Shown here piece after piece: positions 42,298 through 51,440 of a DNA stretch of 64,000 nt. Below the pieces are notes generated by a model. That model saw only the letters and a program-made list of their open reading frames with translations. It was not told where the DNA came from and did not search any database. Numbering within the stretch: the first letter of the stretch is position 1; every line of letters begins with the position of its first letter. A program made the position numbers and the translations under genes. Source of the DNA: JAGQKC01 sp965223675. GTDB taxonomy: Bacteria; Nitrospirota; Nitrospiria; Nitrospirales; UBA8639. Location: assembly GCA_965223675.1 (NCBI GenBank), contig OZ245013.1, forward strand, positions 2,976,001 through 3,040,000, read 5' to 3'.

Positions 42298-42762
42298 TTA
42301 TTTCCTCATTGAAATTTTTTCTGTTTCTTGAATGTCATCAATGAGCCACTGACTATCGATTTTGACCAGATCGTAGCACTCTTGCTTTTGTTGCTCTCCA
42401 TAAACGCTTGAGATAGCGACATTGATGACCAGTCGTGCTTGCGTTTCTTCGATTTTTTCTGATAACAATTCTCCGGCCCCATATTCAAAATGCTGATCCT
42501 TCCCAGCCGCTTGAATATTCACTATCCATTCTTCCGGGGATTGTTCATGCCGAAATTTTGGTGTTGTCAGTTTGGCTGCAGACTCCAAATCCTTGGGATA
42601 CGCCATGAGCCACTGTTGAACCACATCAGACGGTAGCGCCATCATTGGAACGACGATGGCCGCATAAAGTAACACTGATGACGACCACACAACCAAAGTG
42701 AAGAGAATAAATCCAATCAAACTGAACTGTAGGTTTCTGCGCATCGGCTTTCTTTGGAGCAT
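42298..42762 (-). CDS. Membrane-anchored protein, unknown
   Basis: I start at the ATG at 42762 (154 aa). The open frame continues 61 codons upstream, but that part is not signal-like. One transmembrane helix (LQFSLIGFILFTLVVWSSSV, then LLYAAIVVPMMAL) is followed by a small domain with KLTTPKFRHEQSPEEWIVNI and KQECYDLVKIDSQWLIDDIQ. The layout resembles small DUF4878-like proteins, but the match is weak. Another possible start is the ATG six codons later. Confidence 0.55.
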   Translation of the reverse strand: MLQRKPMRRNLQFSLIGFILFTLVVWSSSVLLYAAIVVPMMALPSDVVQQWLMAYPKDLESAAKLTTPKFRHEQSPEEWIVNIQAAGKDQHFEYGAGELLSEKIEETQARLVINVAISSVYGEQQKQECYDLVKIDSQWLIDDIQETEKISMRK

Positions 42763-43032
42763 AGCGACATCAATATTTGTAACACCATACCTAAAAGTTG
42801 TAGGCAGACACCAGAGCTGGACGTAATAATGATAGGGGTTGGTAAAAAATAGAAGACCAAATTTTTGGTTGATTCCTAATATTGCCCTGATTAAGGATCT
42901 ATATTCTACAGATTCTGTTTCCATACTTATTGCCAACAACATCAATGACGTATTGTGATCCTTACATAGATCACAATTCCATATAAACTTCTGCTATAGA
43001 CTAATCATGGCTAACTTTCTATAGTTGTCCCT

Positions 43033-43917
43033 ATGGCTAAACGGAAGAAACAGAGAAAATCTGAAAGTTCTGAACGTGCTCATGGCGTCACTTCTGCCCA
43101 CGACTCAAAAGCCATTCCTCCACTCAACTTCGGACTGTTCATACTCGCCTTGGCCGGCATTCTCTTAACCACCTACCTCACCTACGTCGCATGGTTCGAG
43201 GAACATCCCGCCTTTTGCTCGGAAGGTTCCGGATGCGCTCTGGTCCAGAACAGCCGTTGGTCGACCTTTCTCGGAATACCTATGGCCTTCTGGGGATTGC
43301 TCACCTATATCATAATGGCAAATATCATCTGGAATGGAAGAACGAAATCCGGAGGTTCGCGCCCATTGGTTTTCGTGGCTATTTGCGGTTTTACGATTAG
43401 TGCGTACTTGACGATCGTCTCGATAGTGGAAATTGAGGCAACGTGTCCCTATTGCCTGGCCTCCTTTGCCATTATCACCACCATCATGGTCATCGCGATC
43501 ATGAAGCACCGACCCAACTGGATATCCTCAGTAAAGGAAGCGTCGGTTATTGCCCTGCTTATCGTTGGAGTGCTGCACTTGCACTACAGCGGCATATTTG
43601 ACGCAGCGGCTGGCCCAGAAGACCCGCAACTTAAAGCGCTGGCCATTCATCTTGCCGATAGCGGTGCCAAGTTTTATGGGGCCTACTGGTGTCCTCGCTG
43701 CCAGGAACAGAAAGCGGTGTTTGAGGCCTCGGCAAACCGACTGCCCTATGTCGAATGCAGTTCTGGCGGACGTGGCAGTCCACTCACCAAGCCATGTGCA
43801 GCTGAAAAAATCAAGAGCTACCCAACATGGATTATCAAAGACCAGCGTTACACTGGTCTGCAGACGCCTCGTTCGCTGGCTTTGGCATCAGACTTTACAT
43901 GGAAAGAGAAGCCGTAA
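43033..43917 (+). CDS. VKOR-family protein fused to a thioredoxin-like domain
   Basis: A 294-aa disulphide-forming membrane protein. The VKOR part has four to five transmembrane helices with Cys62/Cys68 in the first periplasmic loop (FCSEGSGCAL) and the active-site CPYC at 138-141. A C-terminal thioredoxin-like domain carries GAYWCPRCQEQ (Cys220/Cys223). In bacteria this fusion oxidises periplasmic proteins and passes electrons to quinone, doing the work of DsbB plus a DsbA-like partner. The thioredoxin WCPRC is shared by other bacterial and cyanobacterial VKOR fusions. This would support folding of the many cysteine-containing secreted proteins in this window. Confidence 0.93.
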   Translation: MAKRKKQRKSESSERAHGVTSAHDSKAIPPLNFGLFILALAGILLTTYLTYVAWFEEHPAFCSEGSGCALVQNSRWSTFLGIPMAFWGLLTYIIMANIIWNGRTKSGGSRPLVFVAICGFTISAYLTIVSIVEIEATCPYCLASFAIITTIMVIAIMKHRPNWISSVKEASVIALLIVGVLHLHYSGIFDAAAGPEDPQLKALAIHLADSGAKFYGAYWCPRCQEQKAVFEASANRLPYVECSSGGRGSPLTKPCAAEKIKSYPTWIIKDQRYTGLQTPRSLALASDFTWKEKP

Positions 43918-43999
43918 GAGAGATTGCAGCCTTTTCCTCCGCTTGATTCTCACTCCAAATGCGTGAGGAAATCTATTAGATGCAGTAGTCATACAAAAA

Positions 44000-44782
44000 A
44001 TGACATTATTATCTAGGACCTTACTTTTACTTTGCTCTATTATCACGTTGGCTGGCTGCGTATCGCCTACCACTAAAATAGTGGATTTAACCTACGCCTT
44101 CGACGAACAAACAGTGTATTGGCCAAACAATGCAAAATTCCACCGAGAAGACACAGCTCATGGTCTGAACGCACAAGGACAGTGGTATGCCTCGGGAGCT
44201 TTCTCAGCTTCAGAACATGGCGGCACACACATGGATGCCCCGAATCATTTTGCATCATCCGGAATCAGTTTAGAAGCCATTCCAGTAGAACAGCTGTTGG
44301 GCCCTGCTATTGTGATAGACATACAAGAACAATGCAGAAATAATCCTGACTATACCCTGGCCATCGCCGATGTTAGGAAATGGGAAGAACAGTTTGGGAT
44401 AATCAGCCCTAATACCTTAGTACTGCTCCGAACGGGATGGGGAAAATTTTGGCCGGATACCAGCCGTTACCTCGGTAGTTCAACGCCAGATGACCCCGCG
44501 ACTCTGCATTTTCCCGGGTTTTCGAGTGAAGCGATCAGATTCTTAGTTCACCAAAGACAGATTCGGGGAGTGGGCATTGATACGGCAAGCATTGATCCAG
44601 GGCAGTCTCGTAACTTTCCTGCTCATCGTATTCTCAGTGAAGCCGACCGTTATGCTCTTGAAAATGTGGCCTCGCTTCAAGAAGTCCCACTACAAGGAGC
44701 AACAGTGTATGCGCTCCCGGTCAAAATCAAGCATGGAACCGGAGGACCTGTCAGAATTCTCGCAATAATTCCTGTCAGATAA
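44000..44782 (+). CDS. Lipoprotein cyclase/kynurenine formamidase-like hydrolase
   Basis: A 260-aa member of the metal-dependent cyclase family. The signature HGGTHMDAPNHF supplies the zinc-binding HxGTHxDxxxH residues, and VDLTYAFDEQTVYWP, GVGIDTASID and NFPAHRILSE are also typical. The family includes bacterial kynurenine formamidase and isatin hydrolase; the substrate here is unknown. Unusually, the N-terminus is a lipoprotein signal (LLLLCSIITLAGC, Cys20), so the enzyme should sit in the envelope rather than the cytosol. The VKOR-fusion gene lies 82 bases upstream on the same strand. Confidence 0.88.
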   Translation: MTLLSRTLLLLCSIITLAGCVSPTTKIVDLTYAFDEQTVYWPNNAKFHREDTAHGLNAQGQWYASGAFSASEHGGTHMDAPNHFASSGISLEAIPVEQLLGPAIVIDIQEQCRNNPDYTLAIADVRKWEEQFGIISPNTLVLLRTGWGKFWPDTSRYLGSSTPDDPATLHFPGFSSEAIRFLVHQRQIRGVGIDTASIDPGQSRNFPAHRILSEADRYALENVASLQEVPLQGATVYALPVKIKHGTGGPVRILAIIPVR

Positions 44783-44800
44783 ACATATTTCAGTTGTGCG

Positions 44801-45505
44801 TCACGAGCGTATTTTCGTAAGAGTTAGGTAGAATGCGGCGGATATGCCTGATGCCCCAAATATCATACACATCACCATAATCTGATACTTGGCAGCTACG
44901 AGCGGGGAAACACCAGAGAGAATTTGACCTGTCATCATTCCTGGTAAGGACACGAGACCAACGGCAAACAACGAATTGGTGACGGGAATAAGCGATGAAT
45001 GCAAGGCAGTATTTCTGGCCTCAATATAGGAATTGTCTCTGTCGCGTTCAGCTTCAAACCTTTCCGCAGCTAAGCTGACAGCGTTCATGCAGCTCGCAAA
45101 GATCATTCCCGCAAGTGGCACAACATAGCGAGGAAGAAACCAAGGTTGTACCGCAAGCACAACTTGAGTCACCAGTGCAAGCGTGAGCACACCACCAACC
45201 AGGATTGCGCACAAAGCCTTCCAGTAAACATACGGTTGTTTGTTCCTTAATGGACGCAGAGCGATCCAGCTTGCGGCACTCAACATGACCGTCAGCACCA
45301 ACACGATCACTCCGCCATGATCAGCTTCGAAGATATAGGTTAAGACATAGCCGATCAACAGCAATTGGATAAGCATTCTGGCAACGGCATAGAGCGCCGT
45401 ATTCGCCTCCAACGCCCATCGATACAGTATGATCATCACGATAATCGTTGGCAGGAAAGCCCAGAACAATCCTGAAAACGAAATGGCTTGGATCGACGTG
45501 TTCAT
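44801..45505 (-). CDS. FetB/UPF0014-family permease
   Basis: A 234-aa integral membrane protein with seven or so transmembrane helices. The segments SLAAERFEAERDRDNSYIEA and SLPGMMTGQILSGVSPLVAA are characteristic of the FetB (YbbM) family, the permease of a transporter linked to iron export and oxidative stress in Escherichia coli. The partner ATPase FetA is not adjacent in this window. The gene ends 18 bases from the converging cyclase gene. Confidence 0.88.
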   Translation of the reverse strand: MNTSIQAISFSGLFWAFLPTIIVMIILYRWALEANTALYAVARMLIQLLLIGYVLTYIFEADHGGVIVLVLTVMLSAASWIALRPLRNKQPYVYWKALCAILVGGVLTLALVTQVVLAVQPWFLPRYVVPLAGMIFASCMNAVSLAAERFEAERDRDNSYIEARNTALHSSLIPVTNSLFAVGLVSLPGMMTGQILSGVSPLVAAKYQIMVMCMIFGASGISAAFYLTLTKIRS

Positions 45506-45629
45506 ATGAGTTGAACCTCTAAGAGTACGGAAATAGAAAGTTGACAGATGATCGTTTAATGGACAAATGTATGAGGAGATTATCGAAGCTTACCATGACA
45601 TCCAACGATGACCGAATCTTCAAGACAAC

Positions 45630-46820
45630 ATGGTTGAAGACGTAGCGAGTAAAAGTCACCGATATCGGGGATCAGCGTTCTTTTCTTACGGGTTCCGACC
45701 ATTCTTTTTTAGTGCCGCACTATTTGCTGGTCTCGCGATTCCTGCGTGGGCATTGATCTTAGCAGGAATGAGTGACGTAGAGTTTCTCTACGCCCCACGG
45801 GATTGGCATGTGCATGAAATGGTGTTTGGCTTTCTGCCATGCGTGATCACCGGTTTTCTGCTCACAGCCATGCCCAATTGGACTAACCGCCCTCCGATCA
45901 GCGGCTCACCACTTATGCTATTGCTGACGGTATGGCTGGCAGGGCGTCTGACCATCATGATCCCGGGTAACCTTTCCCTTGCCGCAGCTTTTATTGATAG
46001 CGCCTTTCTGGTCGTCGTAGCTGGAATTGTCTGGCGCGAAATTGCGATCAGTCATGCCTGGGATCGACTTCCGATAGGAGTTGTCATCAGTCTGTATGCC
46101 ATCGCCAATATTTTGTTTCATGCCTTGTTTATCAGTAATGCGGGAATCGATATTTCTATACGAATGGCGCTTGCACTCCTGATGATCTTACTTACCCTTA
46201 TTGGCGGACGCATTACTCCAGGCTTTACCGAAGATTTTTTGATTCAGGAAAGAATACACAAACGGCCTGCGCCCTTTTCCCTTTTTGATGGCCTATCCGT
46301 CGCTCTTGTGGGAATGGCCGCCATCGCCTGGACTATGGCTCCACGCGCCATGGTGACCGGCTATGTGTTGGTGATAGCCGGACTGATTAATTTCGCTCGC
46401 TTAGGACGCTGGCATGGATGGACCACGTGGCGTGAGCCCTTAGTATTGATCCTGCATCTGGGCTATGGCTGGCTGGCCATGTCCTTACTGGTCCTTGGAG
46501 GAGCGATCCTGCATATCGGTGTCCCAATGGAGGACGCGGTGCATGCACTCACGACAGGCGCGGTGGGAGTTATGACCTTGGCCGTGATGACGAGGGCCAG
46601 CCTCGGCCATACCGGACGAACGAAGCATGCTGGCCTCTTAACGATACTCATCTATATGCTCGTCAACCTGGGTGCAGTGCTTCGTCTTTTCGGTCCCAGC
46701 CTGCCCATATCGGACAACACCATGCTCAACTTGTCCGCACTATGTTGGAGTAGTGCATACATTCTGTTTGCGGTAGGTTACGGTCCCATTCTTTTTAGCC
46801 CATGTCTGGACGAACAGTAG
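45630..46820 (+). CDS. nnrS: NnrS family membrane protein
   Basis: A 396-aa haem- and copper-associated protein with about 12 transmembrane helices. Signatures include FSYGFRPFFFSAALFAGLAI, DWHVHEMVFGFLPCVITGFL and TRASLGHTGR near the C-terminus. NnrS is linked to protection from nitric oxide and nitrosative stress in denitrifying bacteria. It stands 125 bases from the divergent permease gene, with no nitrite-reductase genes nearby. The start is the ATG at 45630, without a clear ribosome site. Confidence 0.92.
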   Translation: MVEDVASKSHRYRGSAFFSYGFRPFFFSAALFAGLAIPAWALILAGMSDVEFLYAPRDWHVHEMVFGFLPCVITGFLLTAMPNWTNRPPISGSPLMLLLTVWLAGRLTIMIPGNLSLAAAFIDSAFLVVVAGIVWREIAISHAWDRLPIGVVISLYAIANILFHALFISNAGIDISIRMALALLMILLTLIGGRITPGFTEDFLIQERIHKRPAPFSLFDGLSVALVGMAAIAWTMAPRAMVTGYVLVIAGLINFARLGRWHGWTTWREPLVLILHLGYGWLAMSLLVLGGAILHIGVPMEDAVHALTTGAVGVMTLAVMTRASLGHTGRTKHAGLLTILIYMLVNLGAVLRLFGPSLPISDNTMLNLSALCWSSAYILFAVGYGPILFSPCLDEQ

Positions 46821-46988
46821 TGACTTTTCAGATAATACCCCTGACACATTGAGCATGTTGCAAGCAACATGTAAGAAGAATTTTTCTTATAAACATTCTA
46901 ACTGTGAAGAAGAGCCATAGCTCGACTGAATCCATACAGCTAGACCATGACCTTGGTTCCTCTTCACGGGTATCATTGAGTATCACGT

Positions 46989-48023
46989 ATGTTGATTGCG
47001 TTCAAATATCTGGTACCTGGAAGTCTAAAGTTTTTTTTGCTACCGGTTTTCGCAGCGCTTTTTCTCGTTCAACACGTCTTGGCCTTTTCCATTCTTGAGC
47101 CAAAAGAATCCAGCACACTTAAGCCGGGGCAGTACATTATCGTCCGTCTTGACCCTCACGGCCTTGAGGACATTACACAGTCAAAGTTCTTCTGGTATGC
47201 AGAACAGGAAGACATGCTCAAGGAATCGGCTAGTGAAAACCTTGCGAAAACGTCCACAAGTGCCGACGACCCGCCATTTGGTGGAAAGATTTTAATTCCC
47301 AATACGGCCATTGGACAATTACGGTTACTGGCCATTGGGAAGAAAGAAGGTGCCCAATTTGGTGAAGATGATTGGGCAATCTTTGATGAAGTATTCCTCA
47401 ACATCGAACCGGACGCGGAATTGGATCGTATTGATTTTGAAACGCACAAACCCTTGGCCTTTGGACGAGCGGCCCTGGCAACGGTCTATGACAAAGTTGA
47501 TTTTCTTGGAACAATTGTCGAACTCCCTGTCGTCGGCGTGTTTGCTGATGGTATAACGAGGCCTATTCGGATGCGCACGTCTGGCACAACCTATCACTCA
47601 TCTAACGAAAAAGTCGTGATTATCAACCCTGATGGTCTCTTGCGCTTAGTGGGAAATGGAGCAGCGACTATTTCGGCTAAAAACCGTGGGAAAGCAGCAA
47701 CACTCGAGGTCATCGTCGAAGTTAAAGACAACCCGAATGAACCGCCAGAAGCTGATCCAGGTGAAACCCAAACAGTTCAAGCCGGTACTCGAGTTCAGCT
47801 CAATGCCCTGGGGAGTTATGATCCGGAAGGTGGCTCACTACAGTACTCATGGTCACAAATTGGCGGAAGCAAAGTCCCTCTTCTTGATCCGTACTCAGCC
47901 AAAGCCAGCTTTCTGGCTCCACGCGTTGAAGAAACCCGTACCTTTGAATTTAAACTACGGGTAACAGACATACAAGGCTCTGATAGTTTTCCAGCCTTTG
48001 TCGATATTATCGTGGAACCCTAA
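46989..48023 (+). CDS. Secreted protein with Ig-like and PKD-type domains
   Basis: A 344-aa protein with a signal peptide (KFFLLPVFAALFLVQHVLAF). An N-terminal region (about 28-170) has GQYIIVRLDPHGLEDI. A BIG2-like Ig module follows (GLLRLVGNGAATISAKNRGK), then a C-terminal PKD/REJ-like domain (QTVQAGTRVQLNALGSYDPE, TFEFKLRVTDIQGSDSF). Such modules form extracellular stalks or carbohydrate-binding surfaces. No anchor is visible at the C-terminus, so it may be released or held by a partner. Confidence 0.8.
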   Translation: MLIAFKYLVPGSLKFFLLPVFAALFLVQHVLAFSILEPKESSTLKPGQYIIVRLDPHGLEDITQSKFFWYAEQEDMLKESASENLAKTSTSADDPPFGGKILIPNTAIGQLRLLAIGKKEGAQFGEDDWAIFDEVFLNIEPDAELDRIDFETHKPLAFGRAALATVYDKVDFLGTIVELPVVGVFADGITRPIRMRTSGTTYHSSNEKVVIINPDGLLRLVGNGAATISAKNRGKAATLEVIVEVKDNPNEPPEADPGETQTVQAGTRVQLNALGSYDPEGGSLQYSWSQIGGSKVPLLDPYSAKASFLAPRVEETRTFEFKLRVTDIQGSDSFPAFVDIIVEP

Positions 48024-48025
48024 CC

Positions 48026-48057
48026 ACGTATTTCGTTGCTCGTGAAGCGTATCTCGT
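48026..48057 (+). repeat. Dispersed 32-bp intergenic repeat, copy 2
   Basis: Matches 17755-17786 at 27 of 32 positions and begins 3 bases after the stop of the preceding gene. It shares the core CGTGAAGCGT. A looser phrase near 61805 (CACGTATTCTGTAGCATCAC) may be related. Confidence 0.45.
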
Positions 48058-48211
48058 GATGACAAGATAGAAAGTTCTTCTTACAAAATACAAGAGGCAA
48101 ACGACAAGAGACGTTTTTTCTCTACAGGGAACGAGCAGAATTGACGAACCAAGAAAAGTCGTCACATGTTGGTTAAGGTTGCTCTATTTGAAATGTTTAC
48201 TGTGAGAGAAT

Positions 48212-48236
48212 GAACCCCGCTTTGAGAGCGGGGTTC
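48212..48236. terminator. Hairpin between converging genes
   Basis: GAACCCCGCT (48212-48221) and AGCGGGGTTC (48227-48236) form a perfect 10-bp stem with a 5-base loop. It lies 20 bases from the stop of the minus-strand FKBP gene and may end transcription from both sides. It lacks a long U-tract. Confidence 0.6.
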
Positions 48237-48256
48237 TTGGAGAGGCTTGGAGACGA

Positions 48257-48805
48257 TTAAGGCGTACTTGCACTCGCGGCTTCGATATCCAAAATTTTGA
48301 CGTCAAAGTTGAGGGTCTTCCCTGCTAAGGGGTGGTTGAAATCTAACACGACGACTTGCTCTTTGACCTCGGCAACACGCGGATGCACCGTTCGGCCTTG
48401 CGCATCTTTTCCCTGGAGAGTGGCTCCAACCTTTCGTGCGTCGGGTGGAATCTTGTCAATAGGAACTTCTTGGACAGCTTCTGGGTTAGGGACTCCATAG
48501 GCTTGCTCTGGAGCCACGGTCACTTGTTTGCTCTCACCTTTCTTCATGCCTGCCAGAGCGGTTTCCAGCCCCGGAATGATTTGGTGGGAACCCTGCGTGA
48601 ATTTCAGGGGTTCTCTCCCGACGTTGGTATCGATGACGTCTTTGTTTTCCAACGTTAAGGTATATTCCATCGAAACCGTCTTCCCATCCGAAACAGTCAT
48701 GGCGGTTTCTCCTTCAGGCGTTTCAGCCTGCACGGCTGCGACAAAAATACCGAGTATAAACATGGAACAACACAGAACCCTAATGGCCAATGCATGCAAT
48801 GCCAT
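48257..48805 (-). CDS. Secreted FKBP-type peptidyl-prolyl isomerase (SlyD-like)
   Basis: A 182-aa protein with a signal peptide (VLCCSMFILGIFVAAVQAE). The FKBP domain contains VSMEYTLTLENKDVIDTNVG, GSHQIIPGLETALAGMKKGE, the SlyD-style insert-in-flap (IDKIPPDARKVGATLQGKDA) and VVLDFNHPLAGKTLNFDVKI. These proteins catalyse proline isomerisation and act as chaperones; here it would act in the periplasm. GGAGG precedes the ATG by 8 bases. Confidence 0.92.
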   Translation of the reverse strand: MALHALAIRVLCCSMFILGIFVAAVQAETPEGETAMTVSDGKTVSMEYTLTLENKDVIDTNVGREPLKFTQGSHQIIPGLETALAGMKKGESKQVTVAPEQAYGVPNPEAVQEVPIDKIPPDARKVGATLQGKDAQGRTVHPRVAEVKEQVVVLDFNHPLAGKTLNFDVKILDIEAASASTP

Positions 48806-49242
48806 GAGACGAATCCTCCATATTAAAGGTGTGCAGCGACGAATGCTCTAGTAAAATATAGGGCTGTTGCCTAACCTCAATGTAATCAACAAGGTTGTCA
48901 CATCGAGAGTCATCATAACCGTGGCGTTTGAGTTATTTCCAGCTAGGGTTCAACGCCGCCGAATCATAACGGTTGTTAGCAGCAAAGCTCATAAGTCACA
49001 TAAGACTTCCCGTGATAAATGGAGCGTTCATAGCGTAGGCTGGAAAGGATCGCGGTTTGAGGGAGACATGTAAGCGAGCGGATCCAGACTAAGGAAAACA
49101 TGATGAGGTCAGGTTATCAGATTACTACCTATTGTGGCTATGTAGGCAAATGAGGTCAGTGGGGTAGGACCTTGCATGACCAACAACAACTCAACCTCTT
49201 TTTGACGCTCAAGAGGATGACGACCAAACTTTCCTAAAAGAG
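48806..49242. other. Gene-free region
   Basis: No gene supported. GGCTGTTGCCTAACCTCAATG at about 48862 resembles a sequence near 20860. The plus-strand frame 48867-49073 has no ribosome site or signal. Confidence 0.35.
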
Positions 49243-49647
49243 TTAAGAATTCTTGGCCACTTGCCTCGCTTTGTTTAGAAGTCGTTCGGCTGTGCCTAGG
49301 GCCTTGCCTACGGCTTTTCCAACTGCGGTCCCCGTTTTTTTCGCTAATTGCTTTGCTTGCCCTTTGGCCTTTCTGCCTGTCTTCGCTGTCTTTGTTGCCG
49401 TTTTTTTCACTGTCTTTGTCGCCTTCTTTACCCCTGAGGCAATTTTCTTTTTTCCGGCTTGCTTTGCTTTCAGAGCCTTTTTCTTCACGTCCGCAGCAGT
49501 GCGAGTAGCCTTTTTGGCTTTAGCAGTCACTTTCTTCTTGGCGTCTCGAGCAGCAGTCGTAGCTTTTTGGGTTGTTCTACGTTTTGCCTTTGTGGCCGTG
49601 CTTGAAAGTTTCTTTGTTGTTTTCGTGACTTTCTTCGATACTGCCAT
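49243..49647 (-). CDS. Histone H1-like Lys/Ala-rich protein
   Basis: A 134-aa protein composed mainly of Lys, Ala and Thr (TKKLSSTATKAKRRTTQKAT, KKTATKTAKTGRKAKGQAK), like the C-terminal domain of histone H1 and bacterial Hc1/AlgP-type proteins. It should be strongly basic and bind nucleic acid, and may compact DNA or serve as a scaffold. The ATG follows GGAGG (CCTCC at 49651). A last segment, GKALGTAERLLNKARQVAKN, is more helix-like. Lysine-repeat proteins are prone to length changes, so related strains may differ. Confidence 0.85.
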   Translation of the reverse strand: MAVSKKVTKTTKKLSSTATKAKRRTTQKATTAARDAKKKVTAKAKKATRTAADVKKKALKAKQAGKKKIASGVKKATKTVKKTATKTAKTGRKAKGQAKQLAKKTGTAVGKAVGKALGTAERLLNKARQVAKNS

Positions 49648-49805
49648 AGAACCTCCTTACGTTGTATGTGAGTAATACTGATCTTGTGATAACCTCATAG
49701 CCAAAGCCATGCGTGCGATAGTACCATCCTTCTCTCAAGAACCCAATATCTGAAGGTGCCGCTTTAGTACACACCTCACCAGTAAATCCTCATGTACGTG
49801 TCCCC

Positions 49806-50417
49806 TTATAGGACATGCAGGAAAATATACTCAAAAAAATAGCAATAGAGAAAGATTGGAATCGGCAAACCCAAGATGGATCCCACCACATAATCTCGAA
49901 AACGAATATCAGCTAGTGCCAGCGCATAGTTCAAGGCTGGTAGCGTTTGGAAGAGCATACGCAGGAGGGTCACGGAAAGAATCGGGCGTTCGTCCAGATG
50001 ACGAAAAATTCTGTCGGCCCATTTGTTGTCGAGACCGCGAAGAGCTGAACCACCAACGGACCGTATCAGAAGAAAACTGAACATCGCAGAACACATCGCC
50101 GCAGAGAATGTCGCCACGCCGCCCCATTCCTTTCCTAACGCAAAGACTGCACCGACTAAAAACACCCATCCCGGTACATACAAGAGATTCCCGATACTGA
50201 AAGCCACACAGAAAAATACGAGCCCCCAGACGGTATGTTCAATAAAGAGAGTCTTGATCGTCTCAGGAGACAATTTCGATCGCAGGCCTGTCATCTCCAC
50301 GATTAAGTAGAGGACAACAAAAAATGCGACAATGGATAGAATTTTCTTCTTTGGGTCAGTCGTCAATAAAAAAGACATACACTTCGTCAATAAATTTTGA
50401 ATGAAAAACCTACTCAA
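49806..50417 (-). CDS. VTT/DedA-type (TVP38/TMEM64) membrane protein
   Basis: A 203-aa protein with about five transmembrane helices and the conserved region GWVFLVGAVFALGKEWGGVA and LLRMLFQTLPALNYALALAD. These correspond to the SNARE-associated VTT domain (G[A]xFG...F-x(2)-LLR). Members are thought to act in lipid scrambling or flipping at the inner membrane. The gene is alone, with 248 bases to the divergent SDR gene. Confidence 0.85.
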   Translation of the reverse strand: MSRFFIQNLLTKCMSFLLTTDPKKKILSIVAFFVVLYLIVEMTGLRSKLSPETIKTLFIEHTVWGLVFFCVAFSIGNLLYVPGWVFLVGAVFALGKEWGGVATFSAAMCSAMFSFLLIRSVGGSALRGLDNKWADRIFRHLDERPILSVTLLRMLFQTLPALNYALALADIRFRDYVVGSILGLPIPIFLYCYFFEYIFLHVL

Positions 50418-50665
50418 TTTCGTCGTTGATCATAATCCATTCGTGGATCATACTCTTTTCTCTCTTTTCATAATATTTTTTTCATCACACATTCGAAAAT
50501 CTAACACCTCGGCACACTTCATTATTCATGACGTGACGAGCAACTACGAACTTTAACTTATTCCCGTTGCGGCAGCTTTTAGTATGCCGTCTCCTCAACA
50601 AGGTTGACAGTCGCTTGCGATCCTGACATTTTAGAAAGTTCTTTTCGTTCACATAAAGGAGAGAC

Positions 50666-51421
50666 ATGATGGGAAACAAACTCGCAGGAAAAGTCGCGGT
50701 GATCACCGGAGGCAATAGTGGTATTGGACTGGCCACGGCTAAACTCTTTCAGGCTGAAGGTGCAACTGTGGTTATCACTGGCCGCAGACAAGAAGCCGTT
50801 GACAGAGCCGTGAAAGACATAGGAGGAAAGAGTATCGGGCTTGTCTCCGACGCTGGCAATATGAACGATATTCACGCGCTGTATGAAAACATAAAAGAAA
50901 AGGTCGGCAAAATTGACGTGCTCTTCCTCAATGCCGGAGTGGCGACGTTTGGTCCATTTATGTCTATGGATGAGGCCACATTTGATCAAATGGTTAATGT
51001 GAACTTCAAAGGTCTCTTCTTCAATGTCCAAAAGGCACTGCCGCTTTTGAATGAAGGAGCCTCCGTCATTTTCAACACGTCGATTGCCGATCAAAAGGGG
51101 TTTCCTGCAACAAATGTTTACGCGGCTACCAAGGCAGCCGTTCGTAGTTTAGCTCGAACATTAGCTGGTGAGCTCTTTGAAAATAAGATCAGAGTCAATG
51201 CTCTCGCACCTGGACCGATTGATACACCAATCTTTGATAAGTTGGGATTCCCAGAAGGTGCCTCGGGAGAAATAAAAGATGGTTTTGCCAAAGAAAATCC
51301 CATGAAAAGAATGGGGACTTCAGAAGAAGTCGCCAAGGCCGCATTGTTTCTAGCTTCGGACGATTCCTCTTACATTATGGGCGTTGATCTCACCGTCGAT
51401 GGAGGGATGACGCAACTGTAG
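50666..51421 (+). CDS. Short-chain dehydrogenase/reductase
   Basis: A 251-aa classical SDR of the oxidoreductase superfamily. NAD(P) binding is seen in GKVAVITGGNSGIGLATAKL (TGxxxGIG), the NAG motif in LFLNAGVATFGP, the active-site serine in FNTSIADQKG, YAATK with the catalytic Tyr and Lys, and APGPIDTPIF. A following Arg in the cofactor loop (VVITGRRQEAVD) suggests NADP. An AAAGGAG site lies just upstream of the start. The next gene, a dienelactone hydrolase, starts 19 bases after it, so they form a pair. The substrate is unknown. Confidence 0.92.
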   Translation: MMGNKLAGKVAVITGGNSGIGLATAKLFQAEGATVVITGRRQEAVDRAVKDIGGKSIGLVSDAGNMNDIHALYENIKEKVGKIDVLFLNAGVATFGPFMSMDEATFDQMVNVNFKGLFFNVQKALPLLNEGASVIFNTSIADQKGFPATNVYAATKAAVRSLARTLAGELFENKIRVNALAPGPIDTPIFDKLGFPEGASGEIKDGFAKENPMKRMGTSEEVAKAALFLASDDSSYIMGVDLTVDGGMTQL

Positions 51422-51440
51422 AGGTTAGCCCGGACTAGTC

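Noticed and set aside
42763..42945. 61-codon N-terminal extension of the 42298 gene
   Set aside because: Sequence is not signal-like and has no ribosome site; the membrane helix fits a start at 42762.
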